DNA from: Buchnera aphidicola (Rhopalosiphum padi)
Lineage (GTDB): Bacteria > Pseudomonadota > Gammaproteobacteria > Enterobacterales > Enterobacteriaceae
DNA length: 64,000 nt
Assembly: GCF_005080845.1 (NCBI RefSeq)
Contig: NZ_CP034858.1
Location: 579,942-643,941, forward strand
Direction: 5' to 3'
A model generated the notes under the pieces. That model was not told where the DNA came from. It made no database searches and saw nothing but the letters and a program-made list of their open reading frames with translations. Positions within the stretch are counted from its first letter, which is position 1. Every line of letters begins with the position of its first letter. This document shows, piece by piece, positions 1-9,394 of this stretch. The position numbers and the translations under genes were made by a program.

Positions 1-1505
1 TTAGAACCATCTAACGCTAAACAAGATTTATTTTTGTTTAAAAAATCAGAAATAGATTTTTCTTTTTTTGATCTAATCCAACGTGCAAGAGCAATATTTA
101 CTGTTTCATACATTGCATCTATTTGATATTCAACCTTTAAACGTTCAATTACAACATCAAATTGTAATATTCCAATAGCACCTAAAATTAGACTATTGTT
201 TGTTATAGGACAAAAAATTTGTATTGCACCTTCTTCTGATAATTGAAATAAACCTTTTTTTAATTTTTTTTGTTGTAATGGATTTTTTAAAAAAATACGA
301 CGAAATACTTCTGGAGCAAAACTTGGAATCCCAAGAAATTTAATTTCTTCTCCTTCTGTAAAAGTATCTCCAATTTTTATTGTGCCGTGATTATGTATTC
401 CTATTACATCACCAGGATACGCGTTTTCTATAGAAAATCTATCTCCAGCTAAAAAGGAAAATGCATCAGAAACAATGATATCTTTTTTTATTCGTACATG
501 TCTTAGTTTTATACCTTTTCTATACTGTCCAGAAACAATTCTCATAAAAGCCATTCGATCACGATGTTTTAAATCCATATTTGCTTGAATTTTAAATATA
601 AAACCTGTAAATTTTTTTTCTTCAGGTTCAACTTTTCGTATATTAGTACAACGATAAACAGGAGAAGGAGCCCATTTTATTAAACTTTCTAGTACATGAT
701 TAATACCAAAATTACTTAATGCACTACCAAAAAAAACAGGAGTTACATCACCTTCTAAAAATTTTTTTTTACTAAATTCTGGATATACATGAGTAACTAA
801 TTTTAATTCTTCATGCCATTGTATATATAAATCTGTACCAATATGTTCTTTTAAAGAAAATTCATTAAAAAAATCAGTAAGGGAGTTAGAATCAAAAAAA
901 TTAACTTTTTTAATAACATTTTTTTTATATAAACAAAACATTTTATCATAAATATGATAAACACCTTTAAAGTTTTTACCACAACTGATAGGCCAAGTTA
1001 TTGGAATACAGCTTAAATTTAACTCTTTTTCTATTTCATCTAGAATTTCTATTGCTTCACGACTATCACGATCTAATTTATTAATGAAAGTAATAATGGG
1101 AGTATTATGCAAACGACTAACATTCATTAATTTTTTTGTTCGATCTTCTATTCCTTTTGCGGCATCGATAACCAATAAACAGCAATCAACTGCAGTAAGA
1201 ATTCGATATGTATCTTCTGAAAAATCTTCATGACCAGGAGTATCTAGTAAATTCATTAAAATATTTTTATATGTAAACTGCATAACTGATGTAGTAACAG
1301 AAATTCCGCGCTGCTTTTCAATGTTCATCCAATCTGACTTAGCATATTTTCCATTTCCTCTGGCTTTAATAGTTCCAGAAGTACGAATTACTTTTCCAAG
1401 TAATAACATTTTTTCTGTAACAGTTGTTTTACCTGCATCAGGATGAGAAATAATAGCAAAAGTACGTCTTTTACTTAATTCCAATTGATGATTTATATCA
1501 AACAT
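1..1505 (-). CDS. prfC: Peptide chain release factor 3 (RF3), C-terminus cut by window edge
   Basis: Translation GTPase that recycles RF1/RF2 from the ribosome after termination. The reading frame is open from an ATG at 1505 to the window edge, about 501 codons of the usual ~529, so only a short C-terminal piece is missing. Visible motifs are the P-loop SHPDAGKTT (residues 20-28), the switch region [17 protein letters not shown] (G3) and TFINKLDRD (G4, NKLD type), which together are specific to RF3 rather than EF-G. An in-frame TGA lies three codons upstream of the chosen ATG, so the start is secure. It is divergent from ansA. Confidence 0.95.
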   Translation of the reverse strand, partial: MFDINHQLELSKRRTFAIISHPDAGKTTVTEKMLLLGKVIRTSGTIKARGNGKYAKSDWMNIEKQRGISVTTSVMQFTYKNILMNLLDTPGHEDFSEDTYRILTAVDCCLLVIDAAKGIEDRTKKLMNVSRLHNTPIITFINKLDRDSREAIEILDEIEKELNLSCIPITWPISCGKNFKGVYHIYDKMFCLYKKNVIKKVNFFDSNSLTDFFNEFSLKEHIGTDLYIQWHEELKLVTHVYPEFSKKKFLEGDVTPVFFGSALSNFGINHVLESLIKWAPSPVYRCTNIRKVEPEEKKFTGFIFKIQANMDLKHRDRMAFMRIVSGQYRKGIKLRHVRIKKDIIVSDAFSFLAGDRFSIENAYPGDVIGIHNHGTIKIGDTFTEGEEIKFLGIPSFAPEVFRRIFLKNPLQQKKLKKGLFQLSEEGAIQIFCPITNNSLILGAIGILQFDVVIERLKVEYQIDAMYETVNIALARWIRSKKEKSISDFLNKNKSCLALDGS

Positions 1506-1652
1506 ATATACTCATTTAAATTATTTTTCATTATTAAAAATTTTAGATATAAAAATAAAAATTATTTATTAAAAAATAAACATTCTGATTTTTTTTAAAA
1601 GTCTATGTTAGTTATCTTGATTTATTTAAAAAAAATAGTAATATTATACTAG

Positions 1653-1692
1653 ATAAAAATAAACTAAACTGTATAAAAATAAACTAAACTGT
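1653..1692. repeat. Exact 20-bp tandem duplication
   Basis: The 20-base unit ATAAAAATAAACTAAACTGT occurs twice head to tail without a mismatch, in the 241-bp spacer between the divergent prfC and ansA genes. Apart from this repeat and generic A+T-rich sequence, I see nothing certain in the spacer, which must hold both promoters. Confidence 0.9.
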
Positions 1693-1746
1693 ATGTAATA
1701 ATAAAAATGTTTATAATTGCATTATAAATGAAAAAGAGTTTCTGCA

Positions 1747-2760
1747 ATGAAGAAAAAATTTATATATATTGCATACACAGGTGGTACTATCGGAATGCAA
1801 AAATCAAAATATGGATATATTCCTATTTCTGGACATCTTCAAAAACAATTAATTAAAATGCCAGAATTTCATAGTACAGAAATTCCAAACTTTACTATTA
1901 AAGAATATAATCCATTAATTGATTCATCTAATATGACCCCAATAGAATGGCAAAAAATTGCAAATGATATTAAAAATAATTATCATAAATATGATGGATT
2001 TATTATTCTTCATGGAACAGATACCATGGCTTATACTGCATCAGCTTTGTCATTTATATTAGAAAATCTAGAAAAACCAGTAATAATAACAGGATCTCAA
2101 ATTCCTCTTTCAGAAATCCGATCAGATGGACGACAAAATTTATTAAATTCATTATTAATGGCTGCCAACTATCCCATTAACGAAGTCACTCTCTTTTTTA
2201 ATCATAGATTATATAGAGGAAACCGAACAACTAAATCACATGCCGATGGCTTTGATGCCTTTTCTTCACCTAATTTAGGACCTTTATTAGAAGTAGGAAT
2301 TAATGTTCAATCTTTTTATAAAAAAAAATTTAAAAAAAAAACAAAAAAGCTAAAAGTATATAAAGTAAGACCACAACCCATCAGTATACTTACAATATAT
2401 CCAGGAATATCTAAAGAAGTAATACAAAATTTTTTATTAAATCCAGTAAAAGCATTAATTTTATGTACTTATGGAATAGGAAACGCTCCTCAGAATAGAG
2501 AATTTTTAAGAGAATTAGACCTTGCCCAAAAAAAAAATATTATCGTAATAAATTTAACACAATGTACGTCGGGACGCGTTAATATGAATGGTTATGCAAC
2601 CGGTAATTCACTTATAAAAGTTGGTGTTATTAGCGGATATGATTTAACGGTAGAAGCAGCCTTAACTAAATTACATTTTCTATTAAGTCAAAATTTTTCA
2701 ACTGAAAAAATTCGTATTCAAATGCAGAATAACTTACGCGGCGAATTAACTCTAGATTAA
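1747..2760 (+). CDS. ansA: L-asparaginase I, cytoplasmic type
   Basis: Hydrolyses L-asparagine to aspartate and ammonia. The 337 residues match the E. coli AnsA length (338). The N-terminal TGGT (residues 11-14) carries the catalytic threonine, and HGTDTM (89-94) is the second asparaginase signature. There is no signal peptide, which separates it from periplasmic AnsB. In a bacterium fed asparagine by the aphid bacteriocyte this would supply aspartate; that role is inferred. The frame survives runs such as A10 near 2336-2345, so long A tracts are not always broken here. Confidence 0.95.
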   Translation: MKKKFIYIAYTGGTIGMQKSKYGYIPISGHLQKQLIKMPEFHSTEIPNFTIKEYNPLIDSSNMTPIEWQKIANDIKNNYHKYDGFIILHGTDTMAYTASALSFILENLEKPVIITGSQIPLSEIRSDGRQNLLNSLLMAANYPINEVTLFFNHRLYRGNRTTKSHADGFDAFSSPNLGPLLEVGINVQSFYKKKFKKKTKKLKVYKVRPQPISILTIYPGISKEVIQNFLLNPVKALILCTYGIGNAPQNREFLRELDLAQKKNIIVINLTQCTSGRVNMNGYATGNSLIKVGVISGYDLTVEAALTKLHFLLSQNFSTEKIRIQMQNNLRGELTLD

Positions 2761-2798
2761 GTGATTTTGATATGTTTTTCAAAAATTTATTTAAAATT

Positions 2799-3377
2799 TT
2801 AATAAAAAGAATGATTACCATGAAGATGATCAGTCTGATCAATTACCTGTTTTATTTCAGGAAAAAAAGATAGTATTTTTTTCTCAACCGTCTCTTTTAA
2901 AGTAATTCCAATCATTGAACATCCATTACATCCTCCACTAAATTGTATTAAAGCTATTTTGTTTTTAGAAATTTTAATTAAATTAACTTTTCCTCCATGC
3001 ATCAATAATTGAGGGTTTATGTTGGTGTTTAAAAATTCTTCTATCCTTTCTTGTAAAGAAGATACAGTGTTTTTTAAAATATTTTTTTTAGCATATGGTG
3101 TCTTAAAAGTTAATTGTGAACCTAAATTATCAACTATAAGATCAATTTCAGAATTTTTTAAAAAAGAAGTAATAGATCGATTAACATAAACAAAAAAATT
3201 GTTATAATTTAATTTAATATCATTCTTTTCTACTTCATCTTTGGCACAGTATGCTACTCCACACTCTGCATTTTGTGTACCTGGATTTATAATAAATACA
3301 CGTATTTGAGTTCCGATAGGTTCTTTTGATAAAAGTGATACAAAATAATTTTGTGCTTTATTAGAAATATTAATCAT
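2799..3377 (-). CDS. nfuA: Fe-S biogenesis protein NfuA
   Basis: Fe-S carrier that binds a 4Fe-4S cluster at a dimer interface and passes it to target enzymes. At 192 residues it equals the E. coli length. It has an N-terminal degenerate A-type (IscA-like) domain and a C-terminal Nfu domain with the ligand motif CNGC at Cys150 and Cys153. In E. coli nfuA lies beside gntX and bioH; gntX is missing here and bioH follows on the other strand. Because iscA is absent from the isc cluster at 57-62 kb, NfuA may carry more of the cluster-transfer load (inference). Confidence 0.95.
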   Translation of the reverse strand: MINISNKAQNYFVSLLSKEPIGTQIRVFIINPGTQNAECGVAYCAKDEVEKNDIKLNYNNFFVYVNRSITSFLKNSEIDLIVDNLGSQLTFKTPYAKKNILKNTVSSLQERIEEFLNTNINPQLLMHGGKVNLIKISKNKIALIQFSGGCNGCSMIGITLKETVEKKILSFFPEIKQVIDQTDHLHGNHSFY

Positions 3378-3504
3378 AAATATTAATTTAGTAAAATTTT
3401 AATTATAATTAATTCTACTAATTTATTAAAAAAAATACAAGAATATTCTATTTTAAAAAAAATTTTATTTGAGATAATAAAAATTCTTTTATTTAAGGAA
3501 AAAA

Positions 3505-4273
3505 ATGAAAAATTTTTACTGGAAAACTGTAGGTAATGGCAATATTAATCTCATTATATTAAATGGATGGGGATTTGATTTAAAAATATGGTTTTTTATT
3601 ATAAATAAACTTAATAATATATTTAAATTTCATTTAATTGATTTACCAGGAATTGGAATGAATAAACATTTACTTCCTCTTAAAATTGATGAAATAACTG
3701 AAATTTTATACTATTATATGCCTAAAAATTCTATTTGGTTAGGATGGTCTATAGGTGGGTTAATTACTAATCGATTTGCATCGTTATATCCAAAAAATAT
3801 TTTAGGAATAATAAATGTAGCTTCTTCTCCTTGTTTTATAAAAAAAAAAATGGCCTGGAATAGAAGAAAAAAAAATATACTGTTTTTACAGCAGTTTAAA
3901 AAAAAATTATTTTGAAACAATAAATAATTTTTTATCTTTACAAATCACAAGATCAAAAGAAAATTTGCAAGATTTAAAAAAGTTAAAAAAGATAATATCT
4001 TATGAAGATAAACCAAATAAAAAAATCTTAAAAAATGGATTAGAAATACTTCTTTCAACTGATTTACGATTAGAAAAAAACATTCTTAAAATTCCTTTAT
4101 TACGCATATACGGTTCATTAGACAGTTTAGTTCCAAAAAAAATATCAAAAATACTTGATAAAAAATGGCCTGAAAGTATTTCTATTATTATAGAAAAAGC
4201 TGCACACACTCCATTTATTTCACATAAAGAACAATTTTGTTCTATTTTATTAGAATTTATAAAAAATCTTTAA
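3505..4273 (+). pseudogene. bioH: Pimeloyl-ACP methyl ester esterase BioH, frameshifted at an A9 run
   Basis: Alpha/beta hydrolase that releases pimeloyl-ACP methyl ester in biotin synthesis. The first frame (ATG 3505) holds the nucleophile motif GWSIGG with Ser82 and stops at a TGA at 3914. The rest continues in the next frame from an A9 run at 3898-3906 to the stop ending at 4273, and carries the acid (GSLDSLVP) and histidine (KAAHTPF) of the triad. Removing one A (A8) joins both halves into 255 residues; E. coli BioH has 256. Either the gene is inactive or it is rescued by slippage on the A tract, or the base is a homopolymer error. SD-like AAGGAA precedes the ATG. Confidence 0.85.
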
Positions 4274-4283
4274 TTAAAAAACA

Positions 4284-4310
4284 TATAGCCCTAAAAAAAT
4301 GAGGGCTATA
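4284..4310. terminator. Bidirectional intrinsic terminator between bioH and ssb
   Basis: A perfect 9-bp stem (4284-4292 with 4302-4310, core TAGCCCT/AGGGCTA) encloses a 9-nt loop. T-rich sequence follows it on the plus strand and A-rich sequence precedes it, so it can end both of the convergent transcripts. Confidence 0.75.
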
Positions 4311-4323
4311 GATTTTTATATTT

Positions 4324-4833
4324 CTAAAAAGGAATTTCATCATCGAAATCTATTTCTGAAGAATCAATTTGTTCTTTATTTAATTTACTTTTTTCTATAT
4401 TTTTTGACGCATGATTTATTTCTAGTTTTTTTGTTTTTAAAATATTATTATTTTCGTTTAATGTAACATGATGAGAATTTGAATTACGAGTTCCTAACAT
4501 TTGCATCGTACCGCCAATGTTAACTATAATTTCTGTTGTATAACGTTCAAGACCATTTTGGTCTTGCCATTTTCTAGTTTGAAGGGATCCTTCAATATAT
4601 ACTTGAGAACCTTTTCTCAAATATTCTCCAGCAATTTCAGCCAATTTTCCAAATAATACTATTCTATGCCATTCTGTTTTCTCTTTATTTTCACCAGTAT
4701 TTTTATCTTTCCAGTTCTCTGAAGTTGCAAGTGTCATATTTACTACTGCATTACCATTTGGCATATAACGAACTTCAGGATCTTGGCCTAAGTGACCAAT
4801 TAAGATTACTTTATTTACACCTCTACTTGCCAT
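4324..4833 (-). CDS. ssb: Single-stranded DNA-binding protein
   Basis: Coats single-stranded DNA in replication and repair. The N-terminal OB fold is almost identical to E. coli SSB (starting [13 protein letters not shown], later GTMQMLG). A shortened, polar linker leads to the partner-binding tip DFDDEIPF. An in-frame ATG at 4875 would add 14 residues, but 4833 matches the family start and has a GGAG Shine-Dalgarno 8 nt upstream, so I use 4833 (169 residues; E. coli 178). The linker is Asn/Lys/Glu-rich instead of Gly/Gln-rich, consistent with A+T pressure. Confidence 0.95.
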   Translation of the reverse strand: MASRGVNKVILIGHLGQDPEVRYMPNGNAVVNMTLATSENWKDKNTGENKEKTEWHRIVLFGKLAEIAGEYLRKGSQVYIEGSLQTRKWQDQNGLERYTTEIIVNIGGTMQMLGTRNSNSHHVTLNENNNILKTKKLEINHASKNIEKSKLNKEQIDSSEIDFDDEIPF

Positions 4834-5705
4834 AATAAAAACTCCATTTTCTAAATTTAAAAAAATTAAATACATTTTTAAATAGAATTTTTAATTATTT
4901 GTAATAAAAATACATCATGAATACGTAATTTAATATAATTAAACTTATAAAAAACGATATATTAATAGTAATTAAGATATTAGAAATAATAAAAATTTTT
5001 CAATAATTGTTTTTTGTAAAAATTGCAAATTGTATTTAAAATAGTAAAAAAATAAAAATTTATATATATTTAAGTTACATTATAACTATTAAAAAATAAA
5101 ATTATAAACCATAATTTATATTTCTTTAAAGAAAGAAACAATATTTTTTATGTTATTAATATTTTAAACAAATATAACTTTTTATAAAGTTGCAATTAAA
5201 TTTTTTAAGTACCAAAACACTTTTCTTTTTAAATAAATTTTAAAATTATAAATTCTATTTTAAATAAAAAAACTTCTATAATGGATTTATGATTAAAAAA
5301 ATAATAAAAAATTAAATTTTATTTTTTGTAATTTTTTATAAATAATTTAAAAAAATAAAAACATATAAAATTATGATAATATATTCCTATATGAAAGTGA
5401 AAAAATATAGTAGAAGAAATTAATTTTAACATTATTTAGTATATCAAAAAAAATATTCCTCCAAAAATATATTCCCCTAATAAAATTAGAATATAATTTC
5501 TAAAAAAATAATAAAATATCTTATATATTTTTTTTAAACAATTAATCAAATATTTAAAGATAAAAATAAAAAATTTTTTTAAATACTCAACTTATTAAAA
5601 ATAAGATAAAAAACTGAATTAAATTAGTGAATAAATAATCTATTATTTAGAATACTATAATATAATTTTACAATGATTTACTAAATAGTGGTACTTCCAA
5701 TATAT
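4834..5705. other. 872-bp gene-free spacer between divergent ssb and dnaB
   Basis: The longest gene-free stretch of the window. It is almost pure A/T with stops in all frames, and I could not recognise a residual protein or RNA gene. A TATAAT at 5656-5661 lies about 45 nt upstream of dnaB and may be its -10 box, without a good -35 box. The ssb side must contain that promoter too. It is probably the eroded remains of deleted genes, but nothing in the sequence says which. Confidence 0.7.
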
Positions 5706-7088
5706 ATGGCAAAAAATAAATCATATTTACATCAACAAATTAATAGATTAAAAATTCCACCACATTCATTAGAAGCAGAACAATCAGTACTAGGTGGATT
5801 AATGTTAGATAACGAACAGTGGGATTCTGTTTCAGAACATGTGGTGGCTGATGATTTTTTTAGCAAACCCCATCGCTTAATATTTCAAGAAATGCAACAA
5901 TTGTTAAATTTAGGACATCCTATTGATTTAATTACATTATCAGAATCTTTAGAACAAAAAGGAAAATTAGAAAGTGTAGGTAGATTTTCTTATTTAGCTG
6001 AATTATCGAAAAATACTCCTAGTACAGCGAATATTACTGCATATGCTGACATAATACGAGAAAGAGCAATAGTAAGAGAAATGATATTAGTAGCTAATAA
6101 AATAGCAAACGCAGGATATGATACTCAAGGACGTAAAAGCGAAGAATTATTAGATTACGCGGAATCTAGTGTTTTTAAGATTGCTGAAAAACGTTTTAAA
6201 AAAGATTCAGGTCCAAAAAATATTGAACAAATTCTTGATGAAACTGTTACTAGTATTGAAAAGTTATTTTTATCTCCTAATGACGGAGTAACAGGAATAA
6301 ATACAGGATATCAAGATTTAAATAAAAAAACATCAGGTTTACAACCTTCAGAACTTATTATCATTGCAGCAAGACCTTCAATGGGTAAAACAACTTTTGC
6401 CATGAACTTATGTGAAAATGCTGCTATGCTATATGATAAACCAGTGTTGATTTTTAGTTTAGAGATGCCTGGAGAGCAAATTATGATGCGTATGCTAGCA
6501 TCTTTATCTAGAGTAAATCAGGCACGTATTCGAACTGGACAATTAAATGATGAAGACTGGTCTCGTATGTCTGGTACAATTAATGTTTTACTTAAAAAAA
6601 AGAACATTTATATAGATGATTCTTCAGCTCTTACTCCCAGTGAAGTTCGTTCTAGAGCACGTCGTATTTATCGTGAAAATAATGGATTAACTTTAATAAT
6701 GGTTGATTATTTACAATTAATGAGAGTTCCATCTCTTTCTGACAACCGAACTCTTGAAATTGCTGAAATTTCTAGAACCTTAAAAGCACTGGCAAAGGAA
6801 TTACAAGTACCAGTTATAGCATTATCACAATTAAACCGTTCTCTAGAACAAAGATCAGATAAAAGACCAGTAAATTCAGATTTACGCGAGTCTGGTTCTT
6901 TAGAACAAGACGCAGATTTAATAATGTTTATATATCGTGACGAAATATATCACGAAAATAGTGATTTTAAAGGTATTGCTGAAATTATAATAGGAAAACA
7001 AAGAAATGGACCAATTGGAACAATATGCTTAACATTCAACGGACATTGGTCTAGATTTGATAATTATTGCGGCCCTAAATATGATTAA
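5706..7088 (+). CDS. dnaB: Replicative DNA helicase DnaB
   Basis: Hexameric 5'-3' helicase at the replication fork that also recruits primase. The N-terminal domain (IPPHSLEAEQSVLGG...), linker, and RecA-like C-terminal domain are all present. Walker A is ARPSMGKTTFAMN near residue 230, and VDYLQLMR is Walker B. DLRESGSLEQDADL and the terminal FNGHWSRFDNY follow. A GTG six codons upstream (5688) is open, but the family start MAKNK matches the ATG at 5706, giving 460 residues (E. coli 471). No clear Shine-Dalgarno is seen. Confidence 0.95.
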   Translation: MAKNKSYLHQQINRLKIPPHSLEAEQSVLGGLMLDNEQWDSVSEHVVADDFFSKPHRLIFQEMQQLLNLGHPIDLITLSESLEQKGKLESVGRFSYLAELSKNTPSTANITAYADIIRERAIVREMILVANKIANAGYDTQGRKSEELLDYAESSVFKIAEKRFKKDSGPKNIEQILDETVTSIEKLFLSPNDGVTGINTGYQDLNKKTSGLQPSELIIIAARPSMGKTTFAMNLCENAAMLYDKPVLIFSLEMPGEQIMMRMLASLSRVNQARIRTGQLNDEDWSRMSGTINVLLKKKNIYIDDSSALTPSEVRSRARRIYRENNGLTLIMVDYLQLMRVPSLSDNRTLEIAEISRTLKALAKELQVPVIALSQLNRSLEQRSDKRPVNSDLRESGSLEQDADLIMFIYRDEIYHENSDFKGIAEIIIGKQRNGPIGTICLTFNGHWSRFDNYCGPKYD

Positions 7089-7117
7089 AAAACATGATGA
7101 TTTTAGGTTAAACATAT

Positions 7118-7143
7118 AAAATTTATTTATATAAATAAATTTT
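7118..7143. terminator. Palindrome after dnaB, possible terminator
   Basis: A perfect 26-nt A/T palindrome (7118-7130 with 7131-7143) lies 30 nt after the dnaB stop and runs into TTTT. With only A-T pairs it would be a weak hairpin, so a terminator role is tentative. Confidence 0.4.
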
Positions 7144-7255
7144 TAAGTTTAAGCATTTAATAACTAATTTTATTTAAAATAAAATTTAATTTTCACAAAA
7201 ATAAATTCATATTATATTTATAGATATTTTTTGATTAAACAACGAGTGTTAAAAT

Positions 7256-8218
7256 ATGCAGAAAAAAAAGAATTTAAAAATTGGAATAGTAATGGATCCA
7301 ATTAAATCAATTAATATTAAAAAAGACTCAAGTTTTGCTATATTGCTAGAAGCTCAAAAAAGAAAACATGAAATTTATTATATGGAAATGAACGATCTTT
7401 ATTTAAGAAAAGGTAAATCATATGCAACAACACGCTTAATGGAAGTGCAAAAAAATAAAGAAAATTATTTTAAATTCATTCAAAAAAAAGACATTGCATT
7501 AAATGAATTAGACGCTATTCTAATGCGAAAAGATCCTCCATTTAACACTGAATTTATTTATGCAACATATATTCTTGAACGTGCAGAAGAAAAAGGTGTA
7601 TTAGTAATTAATAAACCAAAAAGTTTAAGAGACTGTAACGAAAAAATATTTATATCATGGTTTTCTAAATTTACTACAGACACGTTAGTTACAAGAAAAT
7701 TGTCTAAAATATATGATTTTTGGAAAGAAAAAAACGACATAATATTAAAACCTTTAAATGCAATGGGTGGAAAAAATATTTTTCGTATTAAAAAAAATGA
7801 TCCTAATTTTTCAGTTATTGTCGAAACACTTACAAATTACGAAAAAAAATATTGTATGATTCAAACGTATTTACCAGAAGTAAAATTTGGTGATAAAAGA
7901 ATTTTAATTGTAAACGGGAAACCTATACCTTGGTCTTTAACACGTATCCCAAAATACGGAGAAACAAGGGCAAACTTAGCCGTTGGAGGAGAAGGAAAAG
8001 TACAAAAACTTAGCGATAAGGATTGGGAAATAGCTAACTATTTAGCTCCAATTTTAAAAAAAAGAGGATTAATCCTTGTTGGATTAGATGTTATAGGTAA
8101 TAACTTGACAGAAATTAATGTTACAAGCCCAACATGTATTTGTGAAATTGAAGAAAAGAAAAATATTTCTATTACAAGTATTTTAATTGATTATCTTGAA
8201 CATAAGATGTACAAATAG
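7256..8218 (+). CDS. gshB: Glutathione synthetase
   Basis: Joins gamma-glutamylcysteine and glycine with ATP to give glutathione. It is an ATP-grasp enzyme of 320 residues (E. coli 316). The N-terminal GIVMDPI, the central PLNAMGGKNIFRI ATP-binding loop, and the C-terminal NLAVGGEGK and TEINVTSPTC all match the bacterial GshB pattern. It starts a compact plus-strand run with ruvX, yggS and hemW in E. coli order, with yqgE, yggR, yggTU and rdgB lost. The ATG at 7256 has no strong Shine-Dalgarno. Confidence 0.95.
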   Translation: MQKKKNLKIGIVMDPIKSINIKKDSSFAILLEAQKRKHEIYYMEMNDLYLRKGKSYATTRLMEVQKNKENYFKFIQKKDIALNELDAILMRKDPPFNTEFIYATYILERAEEKGVLVINKPKSLRDCNEKIFISWFSKFTTDTLVTRKLSKIYDFWKEKNDIILKPLNAMGGKNIFRIKKNDPNFSVIVETLTNYEKKYCMIQTYLPEVKFGDKRILIVNGKPIPWSLTRIPKYGETRANLAVGGEGKVQKLSDKDWEIANYLAPILKKRGLILVGLDVIGNNLTEINVTSPTCICEIEEKKNISITSILIDYLEHKMYK

Positions 8219-8228
8219 AGATTATAAA

Positions 8229-8642
8229 ATGATAGTAATAGCTTTTGATTTCGGTTTAAAAAATATTGGAGTAGCAGTTGGAGAAAATATTCTTAAAAAA
8301 GGAAGAGCTTTAAGTAAATTATCTGCACAAAACGGATCTCCAGATTGGGATAATGTAAAAAATTTATTACAAACCTGGAAACCTAAATTTTTAGTTGTAG
8401 GACTACCATTAAATATAGATGGTACCAGACAAGATATGACAAAAAAAGCAGAAAAATTTGCTTATTCATTAAAATATAAATTTAATCTTTTCGTTGATTT
8501 ACACGATGAACGTTTAAGTACTAAAGAAGCTAGATCATTAATATTTAAAAAAAATGGTTTTAAAGGATTAAAAAAAGAAAAAATACATTCTGTTGCTGCT
8601 GTCATTATATTAGAAAGTTGGTTTAATCAAAATTTGTATTAA
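8229..8642 (+). CDS. ruvX: Putative pre-16S rRNA nuclease YqgF/RuvX
   Basis: RNase H-fold protein linked in E. coli to 5' maturation of 16S rRNA. The motif AFDFGLKNIGVAVG carries the first catalytic Asp, LVVGLPLN the central strand, and LHDERLST the later acidic site. A longer frame opens at 8187 inside gshB, but the E. coli-like start is the ATG at 8229, 10 nt after the gshB stop, giving 137 residues (E. coli 138). It probably shares a transcript with gshB. Confidence 0.93.
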   Translation: MIVIAFDFGLKNIGVAVGENILKKGRALSKLSAQNGSPDWDNVKNLLQTWKPKFLVVGLPLNIDGTRQDMTKKAEKFAYSLKYKFNLFVDLHDERLSTKEARSLIFKKNGFKGLKKEKIHSVAAVIILESWFNQNLY

Positions 8643-8667
8643 TTCTTTAATGCATTAAAAATAAAAT

Positions 8668-9357
8668 ATGAAAAAAATTAATATTAACATTGAAATTATT
8701 AAAAAAAAAATTAAAACTTTTTTAAAGAAAAACAACAATCCTTTAAAAAAAGTAAAAATAATAGCAGTAAGTAAAAATCAAGAAATTGACAAAATGAAAC
8801 TAGTAATATCATCTGGAATATATGAATTCGGAGAAAATTATGTTCAAGAAGGAATCAATAAAATTCAAAAATTAAAAAAATATAAAAATATTATTTGGCA
8901 TTTTATTGGAAAAGTACAATCAAATAAAACAAAAATTATTGCAGAAAATTTCGATTGGTGTCAAACTGTAGACCGTGAAAAAATAGCAATTTTACTTAAT
9001 AAGTACAGAGCAAAAAGTGTATTTCCAATGAATGTTTTGATGCAAATAAATATTTCTGATGAAATAAACAAAAATGGTATATGCATAAAAAATTATAAAA
9101 AATTAGCAAAAATTATTTCTTTAATGCCTAATTTAAATTTTCGAGGAATTATGATTATGCCTTCAATAAAAGAAGAAATCATAAAAAAAAATGATAGTTA
9201 TAAAAACGGAAGTGTTATTTTTAATGAATTAAAAAAAGAATATCAATCAATTGATACTTTATCATTAGGAACAAGTTTTGATATAGAAAAAGCTTTATTT
9301 TTTCAAAGCAATATGATAAGAATTGGGCGTTTTATCTTTACAAATAAAATTAGCTAG
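8668..9357 (+). CDS. yggS: Pyridoxal phosphate homeostasis protein YggS
   Basis: PLP-binding, non-catalytic relative of alanine racemase (YggS/PROSC family) that buffers PLP and affects amino-acid metabolism. At 229 residues it is the family length. The PLP lysine lies in IIAVSKNQ, followed by FGENYVQE and WHFIGKVQSNK. The later strands RGIMIMP and the phosphate-binding LSLGTSFDIEKA with MIRIGRFIF complete the barrel. The usual final Met-Ser-xx-Asp loop reads LGTSFDIE, with T in place of M. It sits 25 nt after ruvX, probably in the same operon. Confidence 0.93.
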   Translation: MKKININIEIIKKKIKTFLKKNNNPLKKVKIIAVSKNQEIDKMKLVISSGIYEFGENYVQEGINKIQKLKKYKNIIWHFIGKVQSNKTKIIAENFDWCQTVDREKIAILLNKYRAKSVFPMNVLMQINISDEINKNGICIKNYKKLAKIISLMPNLNFRGIMIMPSIKEEIIKKNDSYKNGSVIFNELKKEYQSIDTLSLGTSFDIEKALFFQSNMIRIGRFIFTNKIS

Positions 9358-9394
9358 TACATTAAAAATTTATTGAAATATTAAAAATATTACT

